A stretch of DNA of 33,735 bases from Deltaproteobacteria bacterium (GCA_020346465.1 CP070783.1:1935549-1969283); one strand, 5' to 3'. Counted from the stretch's first letter, positions 1 through 8,454 are shown. Program-made: numbers and translations. The notes: generated by a model from the letters alone, not told the origin.

Positions 1-59
1 CGGCGCAGCATATCCCCGACGAGATCCATGTTCTCCCGGACAAACTTCAGGTCGAGCAT
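1..59 (-). CDS. serS: Seryl-tRNA synthetase, N-terminal fragment (cut by left edge)
   Basis: Only the first 19 codons are inside the window; the gene runs off the left edge. They read MLDLKFVRENMDLVGDMLR, which matches the typical opening of class II seryl-tRNA synthetases (MLDxxxVRxN), the start of the N-terminal tRNA-binding arm. The enzyme charges tRNA-Ser with serine in the cytoplasm. The ATG at 57-59 is preceded by GAGGAG at a spacing of 5 nt, a good ribosome-binding site. The start lies inside the 3' end of mqnC (13-nt overlap), so serS is probably the next cistron of the dksA-to-mqnC run. The identification rests on a short stretch, so it is likely but not certain. Confidence 0.75.
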   Translation of the reverse strand, partial: MLDLKFVRENMDLVGDMLR

Positions 60-1138
60 CGATGCTCCTCCCGTCTTCTCGGGCGAAACCCCGCGTCCCG
101 GATCGTGGCGACGATCTCCTCCTCGGACATCCGGAACGCCACCCCCGCGGACGCCACCACGTTCTCCTCCATCATCGTGCTTCCGTAGTCGTTCCCGCCG
201 AAGAAGAGCCCCAGCTGGGCGATCTTCGCCCCCATCGTCACCCACGACACCTGGATCGTACGGACGTTCCGGAGAACGAGCCGGGCGACGGCCAGAACGC
301 GAAGGTAGCCCACCGCGTGGCCGAGGCCCGAGCCCCGGCCCTCCCCGAACCGCGGGTCGCGGGAAAGGAGGGTGTTCCCGGACTGGAAGGTCCAGGGGAT
401 GAACGAGAGGAAGCCCCCCGTCTCCTCCTGGAGGTCCCGGATGCGGAGCAGATGGGAGGCGACGTGCTCCGGCGCCTCGATGGATCCGAACATCATCGTC
501 GCGGACGTGGGCAGCCCCTGCCGGTGCGCCTCGCGCATCACCGCGGCCCACTGCTCCCAGCCGATCTTGTTCGGACTGATGACCCCCCGCACGGAGTCGT
601 CGAGAATCTCCGCCCCTCCTCCGGGGATGGAGTCCAGCCCGGCATCCTTCAGCCGGGAGATCGCCTCGGCGATCGAAACGCCGGACCGGCCCGCGAAATG
701 GGCAATTTCCGGCGGGGAGAAGCCGTGGAGGCGAATGGGGTGCCTCTTCACCTCCGTGACCAGCCGGACCGCCTCCGCGAGCCCCCAGTCGGGGTGCAGC
801 CCCCCCTGGAGGAGGACCTGCGTTCCGCCCGCGTCGAGCGTCTCCTCGATCTTCCGGGAGAGCTCGGCGTCGGAGAGGACGTATGCGCCGGGGTCGTCCT
901 TCCCCCGGAAGAAGGCGCAGAACGAGCACCGGCAGGAGCAGACGTTCGTGTAATTGATGTTCCGGTCGACGATATAGGTGACCACGTCGTCCGGGTGCAG
1001 ACGCCTCCGGACGTCGTCCGCGGCCCGCCCCACGTCGAACAGGGGAGCTTCCCGGAGGAGGAGCGCCGCGTCCCTGACGGTCGCTTGGCCCCCCGCAGCC
1101 CTCTCGAGCGCGTCCCGCCAGGACGGGGGGGCCGTCAC
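47..1138 (-). CDS. mqnC: Cyclic dehypoxanthinyl futalosine synthase (radical SAM)
   Basis: 363 aa. Known role of the family: MqnC cyclises dehypoxanthinyl futalosine in the futalosine route to menaquinone, using SAM and a [4Fe-4S] cluster. The radical-SAM cluster motif CxxxCxxC is visible at C67, C71 and C74, followed by the family's SIPGGGAEI segment and the TTSATMMFG-like stretch (here PTSATMMFG). Length is normal for the family. The chosen start is GTG at 1136-1138: it overlaps the mqnE stop as GTGA, giving a 4-bp overlap, and GGAGGG lies about 10 nt upstream. Downstream it overlaps the start of serS. Clearly paralogous to the preceding mqnE, with which it forms a translationally coupled pair of successive pathway enzymes. 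mqnA, mqnB and mqnD are not in the window. Confidence 0.95.
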   Translation of the reverse strand: MTAPPSWRDALERAAGGQATVRDAALLLREAPLFDVGRAADDVRRRLHPDDVVTYIVDRNINYTNVCSCRCSFCAFFRGKDDPGAYVLSDAELSRKIEETLDAGGTQVLLQGGLHPDWGLAEAVRLVTEVKRHPIRLHGFSPPEIAHFAGRSGVSIAEAISRLKDAGLDSIPGGGAEILDDSVRGVISPNKIGWEQWAAVMREAHRQGLPTSATMMFGSIEAPEHVASHLLRIRDLQEETGGFLSFIPWTFQSGNTLLSRDPRFGEGRGSGLGHAVGYLRVLAVARLVLRNVRTIQVSWVTMGAKIAQLGLFFGGNDYGSTMMEENVVASAGVAFRMSEEEIVATIRDAGFRPRRREEHRCST

Positions 1139-2229
1139 GTCGGTTCGCCCTCCGGCCACTCGCGGACCACGTTGTAGAGCGTGTCCCGCTCGACGGGGAT
1201 CCTCCCCGCCTGGCGGATCATGGAGACCAGTTCGGACACCGTCATCTCCTGTCCCGTCTGGGCGCCGGCGGCGTGGGTGATCTTCTCCTCCACCACCGTC
1301 CCGTCGATGTCGTTCACGCCGAAATGAAGGGAGACCTGGGCGACCTTGGGGCCGACCATGATCCAGAAGGACTTGACGTGGCGGAAGTTGTCGAGGTAGA
1401 TCCTCCCCACCGCGAGGGAGAGCAGGTCCTCCAGCCCCGTCGTGTACCCCTTCGCGATCTCCGTGTTCTTCGGATGGAACGCCAGGGGGATGAACGACTG
1501 GAAGCCGCCGGTCCGGTCCTGCAGCTCCCGGAGCCGCCGCATGTGGTCGACGCGGGAGGCGAGCGTCTCCACGTGGCCGTACAGCATCGTCGCGTTGCTC
1601 CGCAGCCCGGCGCCGTGCACCTCTTCCATCACCTCGAGCCACCGGTCCCCGGAGATCTTCTCCGGGCAGATCCGGTTCCGGACCTCCGGCGCGAAGATCT
1701 CCGCCCCCCCTCCCGGCAGGCTCCCGAGGCCGGCATCCTTCAGCAGGCGGATGACCTCCCTCAGGGGAAGCCCCGTGATCCCGGCGAAGTAGTCGATCTC
1801 CACGGCCGTGAAGGCCTGGAGGTGCATCTCCGGGAAACGCTCCCGCAGGGTTCGGAGCATCCGAAGGTAGAAATCGAACGGCAGGTCCGGGTGAAGACCG
1901 CCGACGATGTGGAGCTCCGTGGCGTTCTGGGAGCACGCCTCCTCCGCCCGGGCGAGGATCTCGTCCATCGCCATGGTGTAGGCGAGGGGGTCCTCCTTGC
2001 CCTTGCTGAACGCGCAGAACTTGCACCGGTTGACGCAGATGTTGGTGTGGTTGATATGCCGGTTGACGATGAAGTACACGCGGTTCCCGTTGACGCGCCG
2101 GTTGGCGAGGTCCGCCATCTCCCCGACTTCATGGATATCCCTGCTGCGGTACAGGGCGAGGGCGTCCTCCTCGGACACGCGCGCGCCGGCCGACACCTTA
2201 TCCCGAATGCTCTTAAGCGAAGGATGCAT
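1135..2229 (-). CDS. mqnE: Aminofutalosine synthase (radical SAM)
   Basis: 364 aa. MqnE joins 3-[(1-carboxyvinyl)oxy]benzoate to SAM-derived adenosine to make aminodeoxyfutalosine, an early step of the futalosine menaquinone pathway. The radical-SAM cysteines are C65, C69 and C72 in CVNRCKFC. The HIVGGLHPDLPFDFY and SLPGGGAEIF segments are typical of MqnE and separate it from MqnC, which has LLQGGLHPDWG. The ATG at 2227-2229 lies 17 nt inside the end of the histidine kinase gene, so the two are likely co-transcribed. The 3' end overlaps mqnC by 4 bp. The next-but-upstream biosynthetic gene in this run is glgA, so the menaquinone genes are embedded in a mixed operon rather than a dedicated mqn cluster. 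Confidence 0.96.
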   Translation of the reverse strand: MHPSLKSIRDKVSAGARVSEEDALALYRSRDIHEVGEMADLANRRVNGNRVYFIVNRHINHTNICVNRCKFCAFSKGKEDPLAYTMAMDEILARAEEACSQNATELHIVGGLHPDLPFDFYLRMLRTLRERFPEMHLQAFTAVEIDYFAGITGLPLREVIRLLKDAGLGSLPGGGAEIFAPEVRNRICPEKISGDRWLEVMEEVHGAGLRSNATMLYGHVETLASRVDHMRRLRELQDRTGGFQSFIPLAFHPKNTEIAKGYTTGLEDLLSLAVGRIYLDNFRHVKSFWIMVGPKVAQVSLHFGVNDIDGTVVEEKITHAAGAQTGQEMTVSELVSMIRQAGRIPVERDTLYNVVREWPEGEPT

Positions 2230-4663
2230 CCCTGCCGCCTTTCCGCATCTGCTCGAGGATCCGGATCCCCGCCCCCTTCTCCTTCGGCACCCGGGGCAGG
2301 AAGATCGAGAACGTCACCCCCTCGCCTTCCCGGTTGTCCAGCTGGATCGTCCCGCCGTGGTTCTGCACGATGGCGTGGACGATGGGAAGCCCGAGCCCCG
2401 TCCCCTTCGGCTTCGTGGTGAAGAAGGGGTTGAAGATGTTGTGCACCACGTCGTGCGGGATCCCCCCCCCGGTATCGCCGACGCGGAAGACCACGCCGTC
2501 CCCCTCGTCCTCCGAGGCCGGCCGGGTGACCAGCGTGAGCTTGCCCCCCTCCCCCATCGCCTGGATCGCGTTGGAGAGGAGATTCCAGAGCACCTGCCGG
2601 ATCTGGTCCGGGGCGACGACGATCTCGGGGATCCCCTCCGAAAGATCCACCTCCTTTTCGATGCCCCTCTCCTCGAGTTCGTCCCGGAACATTCCCAGGA
2701 CGTCCCGGATTTCCGCGTTGATGTCCACCGGCCGGAATTCGGGCATCGCCTCCCGCGAGAAGTAGAGCGTCTGCTGGACGGTCCGCTCCAGCCGCTTCAC
2801 CTCCCCGAGGATGATCTCGGCATACCGCGCGGTAGGCGTGTTGTGCCGGCCGCCTCCCTTCTCCTTGCGGGCGAGTCGCGCCGCGAATCCCCCGATCACG
2901 GTGAGGGGGTTCTTGATCTCGTGGGCGATCCGGGCGGCCATCTCCCCCAGCGCCGCCAGCTTCTCGCTCTGGACGAGAAGATCCTGGGCCTGCCGGACCT
3001 TGCCGAGCGCGTCCTCCAGGCTCTCGTACAGCGTGGCGTTCTCCATGGCGAGACCCGCCTCGGAGGCGAACATCGTCAGGATCTGGATGTCCTCCTCCGT
3101 GATCTCCCGCTCCCGGAACTTGTTGTCCACGTAGATGGCCCCTCGCGCCTCGCCCCGGATGACCAGGGGGACCGTCGCGAAGGAGGGCGGGTGGCTTCCG
3201 CAGATCCCCGCCGTGCTGTCCGCCGAGGCCGCCCCGCAGCCGGATTCCGTCCGGACGGCCTGCTTCTCCCGGACCGCCTTCGCCACGAGGCACCCGGGCT
3301 TTTCCAGGGAAAGCGAGAAATCCTCCATGCCGGGCCAGAGCATCTTCCCGATCTGTCCCGCGTCCGCATCCGCCCACTCCTCTTCCGGCGGAACGCGGGA
3401 GGCCCGCGCGGCCCGGCGGGCCTCCTTGAGGGTCCTCGGCCCCATCCCCATCCGGGCCAGGAGCCTGGAACCGTCGTCGGAGAGAAGGAAGAGGATCGCC
3501 CTGCTGAAGTGGAACCCCGTGGGAGAGGTGAGCGCGTGCATCATGATCGGGAGCAGCCGCTCCGTCTTCACGGTGGAGATGAGCGCCCGCGTCACATGGT
3601 ACAGGATCGCGAACCGCCGGGCCCGGACCTGGTTCTCCTGGGCCACGTGCTGCGCCTCCCGGAACATCGCGGAATTCTCGATCATGTTCGCAAGCTGGCT
3701 GCAGATGGTCTGCATCAGGTGCATCACTTCCATGTCGAAGACGACCTGCGGCGTGCAGGAGTAGTAGCTGATGACGCCAAGCGTCTTTCCCTTGGAGATG
3801 ATCGGAAGACCGAGGAAGGAGGCGACCCCGCTCTGTGCAAGAGCGCGGTACATCGGGGAATCCTCCGGGCCGTTGATGAGAAGGGGTCTCTTCTCCCGGA
3901 AAATCTGGTGCGCGAGGAGCTTCCCGTGGGTCCGCATCTCCCGCTTCATTCCCGGCCGTTCGTAGCCTTCGTCCAGGATCACCTTGAGGGCCTCCCGGCC
4001 GCCCTCCTCCAGGCGGACGGTGCACCCGTCGGACTGCAGGAGCCGGGAGGTGGTCTTCGCCACGTACCCGAGAATCTCCCGGACATGGAAGGTGGAGGTG
4101 ATCGCCCGGCCGATCTCGTTGAGCGTGATGAGCTCGGACACCCGCTTCCGGGCGTCGTGATAGAGCTTGCTGTTCCGGATCGCCCCCGCCACCTCCGTGG
4201 CCACGGCGGAAAAGAGCCGGACGTCCTCCTCGGAATACGTCCTCGGGGAGCGGTCGGAGAAGTTCATCGCCCCGTAGAGGTAGACGTCGTCCATGATGGG
4301 GACGGAGAGGATCGACCGGAACTCCCGGATCTCCCGCGCCACCGACAGGGGCGGGGGAGAGGCCTGCACGTCGGGGTAGAAGACCGGGGCCCGTTTCTGG
4401 ATCGCCTTGCCGGCCACCCCTTCCCCCGACCGGATCCGGAAATCGAACAGGGTGCACTCCTCGATCGCCACGCAGGACGACACCCACGGGAGGATGTACT
4501 CCCCCCTCGGTTCGCGCCGGTAGACGCAGACGCATTCCGCCCCGGAATCCCGCGCGAGGACGTCGCAGATGTACTTGAGGCGGTTCTCGATCTGGATGTT
4601 CGAATTGGAGATCTCGACCACCCGGGAGAGGAGGGCGAATTTCGAGTCGGAGAGGTTGTCCAT
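2213..4663 (-). CDS. Soluble multi-GAF sensor histidine kinase
   Basis: 816 aa. Layout: three GAF-type sensory regions (about residues 20-170, 190-345 and 375-555), a short coiled-coil linker (about 545-575), a HisKA dimerisation domain with the phospho-acceptor H581 in AHEIKNP, and a HATPase_c domain with the N-box (N694, N698), G1 box GDTGGGIP and G2 box GTGLGLP (754-760). No membrane segment or signal peptide is visible, so it probably senses a cytoplasmic signal. The first GAF has five cysteines (C33, C44, C46, C64, C70) and the third has C458, C476 and C488, which suggests redox, metal or cluster sensing (inference). No response regulator lies next to it, so it is an orphan kinase here. 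The ATG at 4661-4663 is 8 nt after the glgA stop; the ribosome-binding site is weak, as in coupled genes. The ligand and target are unknown. Confidence 0.9.
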   Translation of the reverse strand: MDNLSDSKFALLSRVVEISNSNIQIENRLKYICDVLARDSGAECVCVYRREPRGEYILPWVSSCVAIEECTLFDFRIRSGEGVAGKAIQKRAPVFYPDVQASPPPLSVAREIREFRSILSVPIMDDVYLYGAMNFSDRSPRTYSEEDVRLFSAVATEVAGAIRNSKLYHDARKRVSELITLNEIGRAITSTFHVREILGYVAKTTSRLLQSDGCTVRLEEGGREALKVILDEGYERPGMKREMRTHGKLLAHQIFREKRPLLINGPEDSPMYRALAQSGVASFLGLPIISKGKTLGVISYYSCTPQVVFDMEVMHLMQTICSQLANMIENSAMFREAQHVAQENQVRARRFAILYHVTRALISTVKTERLLPIMMHALTSPTGFHFSRAILFLLSDDGSRLLARMGMGPRTLKEARRAARASRVPPEEEWADADAGQIGKMLWPGMEDFSLSLEKPGCLVAKAVREKQAVRTESGCGAASADSTAGICGSHPPSFATVPLVIRGEARGAIYVDNKFREREITEEDIQILTMFASEAGLAMENATLYESLEDALGKVRQAQDLLVQSEKLAALGEMAARIAHEIKNPLTVIGGFAARLARKEKGGGRHNTPTARYAEIILGEVKRLERTVQQTLYFSREAMPEFRPVDINAEIRDVLGMFRDELEERGIEKEVDLSEGIPEIVVAPDQIRQVLWNLLSNAIQAMGEGGKLTLVTRPASEDEGDGVVFRVGDTGGGIPHDVVHNIFNPFFTTKPKGTGLGLPIVHAIVQNHGGTIQLDNREGEGVTFSIFLPRVPKEKGAGIRILEQMRKGGRDASFA

Positions 4664-4671
4664 GGGGCCGG

Positions 4672-6135
4672 TCAGGGCAGCGCGCCCTTTTTCCGGAGCG
4701 CCTTCTCGTAGACGGACACATACTCCCTGGCGGACGCCTCCCAGGAGAAATCCTTCGTCATCCCCCGTTTCACGATCGCCTCCCACCGGGGCTTGTCCGC
4801 ATAGGCGGCAAGGGCCCTCGAGAGCACGTCCTGCAGTTCCGCCGAATCGTAGCCGTGGAACTTGAATCCCGTCCCCTGGGCGGGAACCTCGTCGGCGTCG
4901 ATCACCGTGTCCGCGAGCCCCCCCGTGTTCCGGACGACGGGCACGGTGCCGTACCGGAGGCTGTAGATCTGGTTCAGGCCGCACGGCTCGTACCGCGACG
5001 GCATGAGGTAGATGTCCGAACCGGCCTCGATCTTGTGCGCCAGACGGTTGTCGAAGGCGAACCGGAGGGAGATCCTGTCCGGATGGAGGCGTCCGAACCC
5101 GGCCATCGCGTCCTCGTATTTCCTCTCCCCCGTCCCGAGGATGACGACCCGTACCGGCTGCGCCGCCAGCCAGCCCCCGATCTGCTCGATCAGGTCGAAC
5201 CCCTTCTGGGCGGTCAGGCGCCCGACAACCCCGATGACGGGCTCGTCCACAGGTCCCTCCCACCCGAACTCGGCAAGGAGGTCGTCGCGGCAGGCCTTCT
5301 TCCCCGACAGGTCCCGATGGGAGTACCGGGCGGCGATCAGGGGGTCCGTCTCCGGGTTCCAGTCCTCGTAGTCGACACCGTTCAGGATCCCGTAGAGGTC
5401 CGCCCTCCGCTCGTACAGCACTCCCTCGAGACCGTGGCCGTACTCGGGCGTCTGGATCTCCCGGCTGTAGGTGTCGCTCACGGTGGTGAGGATGTCGGAG
5501 AAGACGAGGCCGGACTTCAGCACGCTGAGCTTTCCGTAGAACTCGACTCCCTGGGGGGTGAACAGTTCCCAGCCGAGCCCCGTGAGCGGGAGGTCATGGT
5601 TCCAGAAGATTCCCTGGTACCCGAGGTTGTGGACGGTGAACACGGTTCCGGTGGACCGGAACGCCGCCTCCTTGGAATAGAGGGTCTTCACGTAGGCGGG
5701 AAGGAGCGCCGTCTGCCAATCGTTGCAGTGGAGGATGTCGTAGGGGCGCTCCGATTGTCCGATCCACTCCATGATCGCCCGGCAGAAGAAGGCGAACCGC
5801 TCGCAGTTGTCGACGTAGTCGCCGTCCTTCGTCCCGTAGTAGAACTCCCGGTCGAAATACCGGTCGTTTCGCACCAGATACGCCCTGATGCCGCTGCCGG
5901 CGTCCGTCTCCATGATCACGCCGGGCTCCTCCCGGTGGCCGACGGGGACCCGCAAGGAGGGCCCGGACTGCGTGAGGGGAAACCGCTCCCGGTCCACCTG
6001 GCGGTAAAGGGGCAGAACGATGTCGGCCTCCACGCCGATCCCCCGGAGCGCCTTCGGCAGGGAGCCGGTGACGTCGGCCAATCCTCCCGTCTTGGCGAAC
6101 GGGACGATCTCGGAGGAAACGATGAGGACCCTCAT
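4672..6135 (-). CDS. glgA: Glycogen synthase (GT5 family)
   Basis: 487 aa, normal length for bacterial GlgA. The enzyme adds glucose from ADP-glucose to the non-reducing end of alpha-1,4-glucan in the cytoplasm. The N-terminal K15-T-G-G-L-A-D motif binds the ADP-glucose phosphates, and the C-terminal Rossmann half carries the GVVGRLTAQKGFDL segment and the EPCGLNQIYSLRYG loop with its conserved Glu. It starts 18 nt after galT, with GGGAGAGG upstream, and is followed 8 nt later by the sensor kinase. No glgB or glgC is in the window. Preference for ADP- over UDP-glucose is taken from the family and not proven here. Confidence 0.96.
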   Translation of the reverse strand: MRVLIVSSEIVPFAKTGGLADVTGSLPKALRGIGVEADIVLPLYRQVDRERFPLTQSGPSLRVPVGHREEPGVIMETDAGSGIRAYLVRNDRYFDREFYYGTKDGDYVDNCERFAFFCRAIMEWIGQSERPYDILHCNDWQTALLPAYVKTLYSKEAAFRSTGTVFTVHNLGYQGIFWNHDLPLTGLGWELFTPQGVEFYGKLSVLKSGLVFSDILTTVSDTYSREIQTPEYGHGLEGVLYERRADLYGILNGVDYEDWNPETDPLIAARYSHRDLSGKKACRDDLLAEFGWEGPVDEPVIGVVGRLTAQKGFDLIEQIGGWLAAQPVRVVILGTGERKYEDAMAGFGRLHPDRISLRFAFDNRLAHKIEAGSDIYLMPSRYEPCGLNQIYSLRYGTVPVVRNTGGLADTVIDADEVPAQGTGFKFHGYDSAELQDVLSRALAAYADKPRWEAIVKRGMTKDFSWEASAREYVSVYEKALRKKGALP

Positions 6136-6153
6136 GCGGCGGCGGCCTCTCCC

Positions 6154-7149
6154 TTACCCGGGCAGCTCCCGAAGGAACTTGGCCGACTCCTCGGGGGGCG
6201 TCGGGTTGATGTAGAACCCGGACCCCCATTCGAAGCCGGCGACTTTCGTGAGCTTGGGCATGATCTCGATGTGCCAGTGGTAGAAGTCGGCGCCCCCGGA
6301 CCGGAAGGGGGCGCTGTGGACGATGTAGTTGAAGGGGGGGTTCTCCAGAGCCAGGTTGAGCTTGCGGAGCGTGCGCCGGAACATGCCCCCGAGCGACCGG
6401 ATCTGGTCCTCCTCGATCATCTCGTATGCGCACTGGTGGCGCTTGGGGAGGATCCACGTCTCGAAGGGGAACCGGGGAGCGTACGGGGAATAGGCCAGGA
6501 ATTCCCCGCTCTCCTCGACGATTCGATCCTTCACGTCCGTCTCCTGGACGATGATGTCGCAGAACAGGCACCGGTCGCGGAACCGCATGTAGTCCCGGCA
6601 TCCGGTCATCTCCTCCATCACCCGCTTCGGGATGATGGGGAGCGCGATCAGCTGGGAGTGGCTGTGCGCGAGGGAGGCGCCGGCGGCCGACCCGTGGTTC
6701 TTGAAGATGAGGACGGATTTGAACCGCTCGTCGTTCCTCAGGTCGATCGTCCGCTCCCGGTACGCCCGGAAGACGTCGGAAATGCTCTCCTCCGGCAGGT
6801 CGAACAGATCGAGGTCGTGCTTCTCCGTCTCGATGACGACCTCGTGCGCCCCGATCCCGTTCATCTTGTCGTAGATCCCCTCCCCCGCCTTCCCGAGGTC
6901 TCCCTCGATCCGGAGCGCCGGGAACTTGTTGGGGACCACGCGCAGGGTCCATGTCCCGCCGCCGGGCGGATTTCCCTTCGGGTAGACGAGGATCTCGGGG
7001 GGGGTCAACCGCTCGCTCCCCGGGCACAGGGGACAGAACCCCTCCTGCCGGACCTCCCTTTCATGGGGAAATTCCTGGGGACGGCGTCCCCGCTCCCGGG
7101 AGATGATGACCCATCGCCCCACGATGGGGTCTTTGCGAAGTTCCGTCAT
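6154..7149 (-). CDS. galT: Galactose-1-phosphate uridylyltransferase family (HIT fold)
   Basis: 331 aa. Canonical GalT swaps UMP between UDP-glucose and galactose 1-phosphate through a uridylyl-histidine intermediate. The zinc-site CPLC is at C39/C42, and the active-site signature is H162-S-H164-S-Q166, where H164 would be the nucleophile; the classical form is HPHGQ, so this is a variant. The PNKFPAL and HEVVIETEKHD segments are also conserved. ATG at 7147-7149 has GGAGGA directly upstream. It sits 78 nt after dksA and 18 nt before glgA. No galE or galK is nearby. Because some HIT-fold relatives act on ADP-glucose, the glgA neighbour leaves open an ADP-glucose phosphorylase-like activity; the family assignment is firm, the exact substrate is not. 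Confidence 0.88.
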   Translation of the reverse strand: MTELRKDPIVGRWVIISRERGRRPQEFPHEREVRQEGFCPLCPGSERLTPPEILVYPKGNPPGGGTWTLRVVPNKFPALRIEGDLGKAGEGIYDKMNGIGAHEVVIETEKHDLDLFDLPEESISDVFRAYRERTIDLRNDERFKSVLIFKNHGSAAGASLAHSHSQLIALPIIPKRVMEEMTGCRDYMRFRDRCLFCDIIVQETDVKDRIVEESGEFLAYSPYAPRFPFETWILPKRHQCAYEMIEEDQIRSLGGMFRRTLRKLNLALENPPFNYIVHSAPFRSGGADFYHWHIEIMPKLTKVAGFEWGSGFYINPTPPEESAKFLRELPG

Positions 7150-7227
7150 GTGTCCTCCGGTGATGGCGTGGAAGGAACGTGAAGAGCGGGACGAACGCGC
7201 CGCCGCGGACCGGCGGGCAACGGCCCC

Positions 7228-7584
7228 TTATCTGCCTTCCTCTTCCTCTGCGACCGTCTTGCAATCGATGCACAAGGCGGTTACCGGCCTCGCGACCAGC
7301 CGCTTCTCGCCGATCTCCCCGCCGCACCCCTCGCAGACGCCGAACGTGCCGTCGTCGATCCGTTTCATGGCCTCCTTGATCTTGGAAAGGAGCTTCCGTT
7401 CCCTGTCGCGGAGGCGGAGGGTGAAGTTGCGGTTCGATTCCAGGAGAGCCCTGTCGGTGGGGTCCGGGAAGTTCTCCTCCGTGACCGTGGTCATGTCGGA
7501 GACCGTTCTCCCCGCTCCCGCCAGCAGATCGTCCATCTGTCGCTGGAGCTCATCCCTGCATTTTTCCAGGATGGTGCGGTCCAT
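7228..7584 (-). CDS. dksA: RNA polymerase-binding regulator DksA
   Basis: 118 aa, somewhat shorter than the 151-aa E. coli protein. DksA enters the RNA polymerase secondary channel and, with ppGpp, tunes transcription of rRNA and biosynthetic genes. The coiled-coil tip motif DxxDxA is present as D41-P-T-D44-R-A46, which separates true DksA from TraR-like relatives, and the C4 zinc finger is C84-x2-C87-x17-C105-x2-C108. I chose the ATG at 7582-7584 because GGGAGG lies 7 nt upstream; an in-frame start 9 codons earlier (7609-7611) would lie almost at the predicted transcription start. It is the first gene after a consensus-like promoter and heads the dksA-galT-glgA-kinase-mqnEC-serS run; the 78-nt gap to galT means it could also be a separate unit. 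Confidence 0.93.
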   Translation of the reverse strand: MDRTILEKCRDELQRQMDDLLAGAGRTVSDMTTVTEENFPDPTDRALLESNRNFTLRLRDRERKLLSKIKEAMKRIDDGTFGVCEGCGGEIGEKRLVARPVTALCIDCKTVAEEEEGR

Positions 7585-7621
7585 TCCTCGCCCTCCCAGA
7601 GAGGCCACCAAATCAGTATAG

Positions 7622-7649
7622 ATTATATTGTGTCCCCCGGAGGAGTAAA
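7622..7649 (-). promoter_or_regulatory. Predicted sigma70-type promoter of dksA
   Basis: On the minus strand a perfect TATAAT (-10, plus-strand 7622-7627) follows TTTACT (-35, 7644-7649) with a 16-bp spacer. Predicted transcription starts near 7615, giving a leader of about 30 nt before the dksA ATG. The AT-rich patch stands out in an otherwise GC-rich sequence. The -35 box overlaps the T-rich tail of the upstream terminator. Confidence 0.65.
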
Positions 7650-7669
7650 GAAGAGCGCCGGGGGGCGCT
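7646..7669 (-). terminator. Rho-independent terminator of the B12 uptake operon
   Basis: Minus-strand hairpin AGCGCC-CCCC-GGCGCT (6-bp stem, 4-nt loop; plus-strand 7654-7669) followed by CTTCTTT. The stem starts inside the tonB stop codon (7668-7670), so it ends the btuF-tonB operon and insulates the dksA promoter immediately downstream. The T tract is interrupted by a C, so efficiency is uncertain. Confidence 0.6.
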
Positions 7670-8423
7670 ACCGCAGCCGGAACAGGACCGGTACCTCCAC
7701 CCAGCCGGGGTCGGACGGAAGCGGGGCGGCGCGGACCACTCCCCTGCGCGCGGCCTCGTCGAGCAGCCTCGCTCCGCTGCTCCGGGCGATGCGGATCTCC
7801 CTCGGGAGCCCGCCCGCCCCGATGCGGATGCGCAGAAGCACCTCCCCCTGCTGCCCCCGCCGCACGGCCTCCTCGGGATAGACGATCCGGGACTGGATCC
7901 TCTCGCGAAGGAGGGCGCTCCCCGCCCCGGCCGGGGATCCTCCCTCCGGCATGCCCGGATCGAGGGCAGCCGTCACCGGCCCGGAAGAATCCCGGAGGGA
8001 CCCCTCCGGGGGCTGTCCGGGGGAAGACAAGAGGGGGCCTGCCGGTCCGGGTCTCTCCCCGGCGGGGTCCTTGTTTCCGGGAGCGACGGGGGCATCCGGA
8101 ACCAGCGCTCCCGGGTCTGGGGCGCCTGGCACCGGGGGCGGAGACTGCCAGGCGTTCTTCTCCGCTGCCCGGCCGGGAACCGTCCGGCCACGCGAGTTCC
8201 GCATCGACGGAGGGGGGACCGGACTCTTTGCCGCAGCCCGCCCCTCGCCGGCTGCCCTTACCAGAACGACCTCGACGACCCCCCGGAGGGAGCCGGCTGT
8301 TCCGCCCTCCCCCAGCGCGAGCAGGGAGAGGATCGCCAGGAGATGGGCGGTCGCCGACCAGAAGACCGGCCAGCGGATCCGCGGCGCCTCCTTCCCTGCC
8401 GTATTCGTCCTCGTGGCGGACAC
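7668..8423 (-). CDS. tonB: TonB-like energy transducer
   Basis: 251 aa. TonB spans the periplasm and passes proton-motive energy from ExbB/ExbD to outer-membrane receptors. Visible parts: an N-terminal cytoplasmic stub, one transmembrane helix at about residues 19-37, a long Pro/Gly-rich periplasmic linker (about 65-165) and a C-terminal TonB domain (about 170-251) with the YPEEAVRRGQQGEVLLRIRI signature followed by ALPSDPGW-like sequence (here PLPSDPGW). Start is GTG at 8421-8423, with GGGGAGGAAAGGA upstream. It is the last gene of the cobalamin operon, 31 nt after the receptor, which suggests a TonB dedicated to B12 uptake. exbB and exbD are not in the window and must be supplied from elsewhere. 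Confidence 0.88.
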   Translation of the reverse strand: MSATRTNTAGKEAPRIRWPVFWSATAHLLAILSLLALGEGGTAGSLRGVVEVVLVRAAGEGRAAAKSPVPPPSMRNSRGRTVPGRAAEKNAWQSPPPVPGAPDPGALVPDAPVAPGNKDPAGERPGPAGPLLSSPGQPPEGSLRDSSGPVTAALDPGMPEGGSPAGAGSALLRERIQSRIVYPEEAVRRGQQGEVLLRIRIGAGGLPREIRIARSSGARLLDEAARRGVVRAAPLPSDPGWVEVPVLFRLR

Positions 8424-8454
8424 GCCGTCCTTTCCTCCCCTTCTCCGCTCTCCT

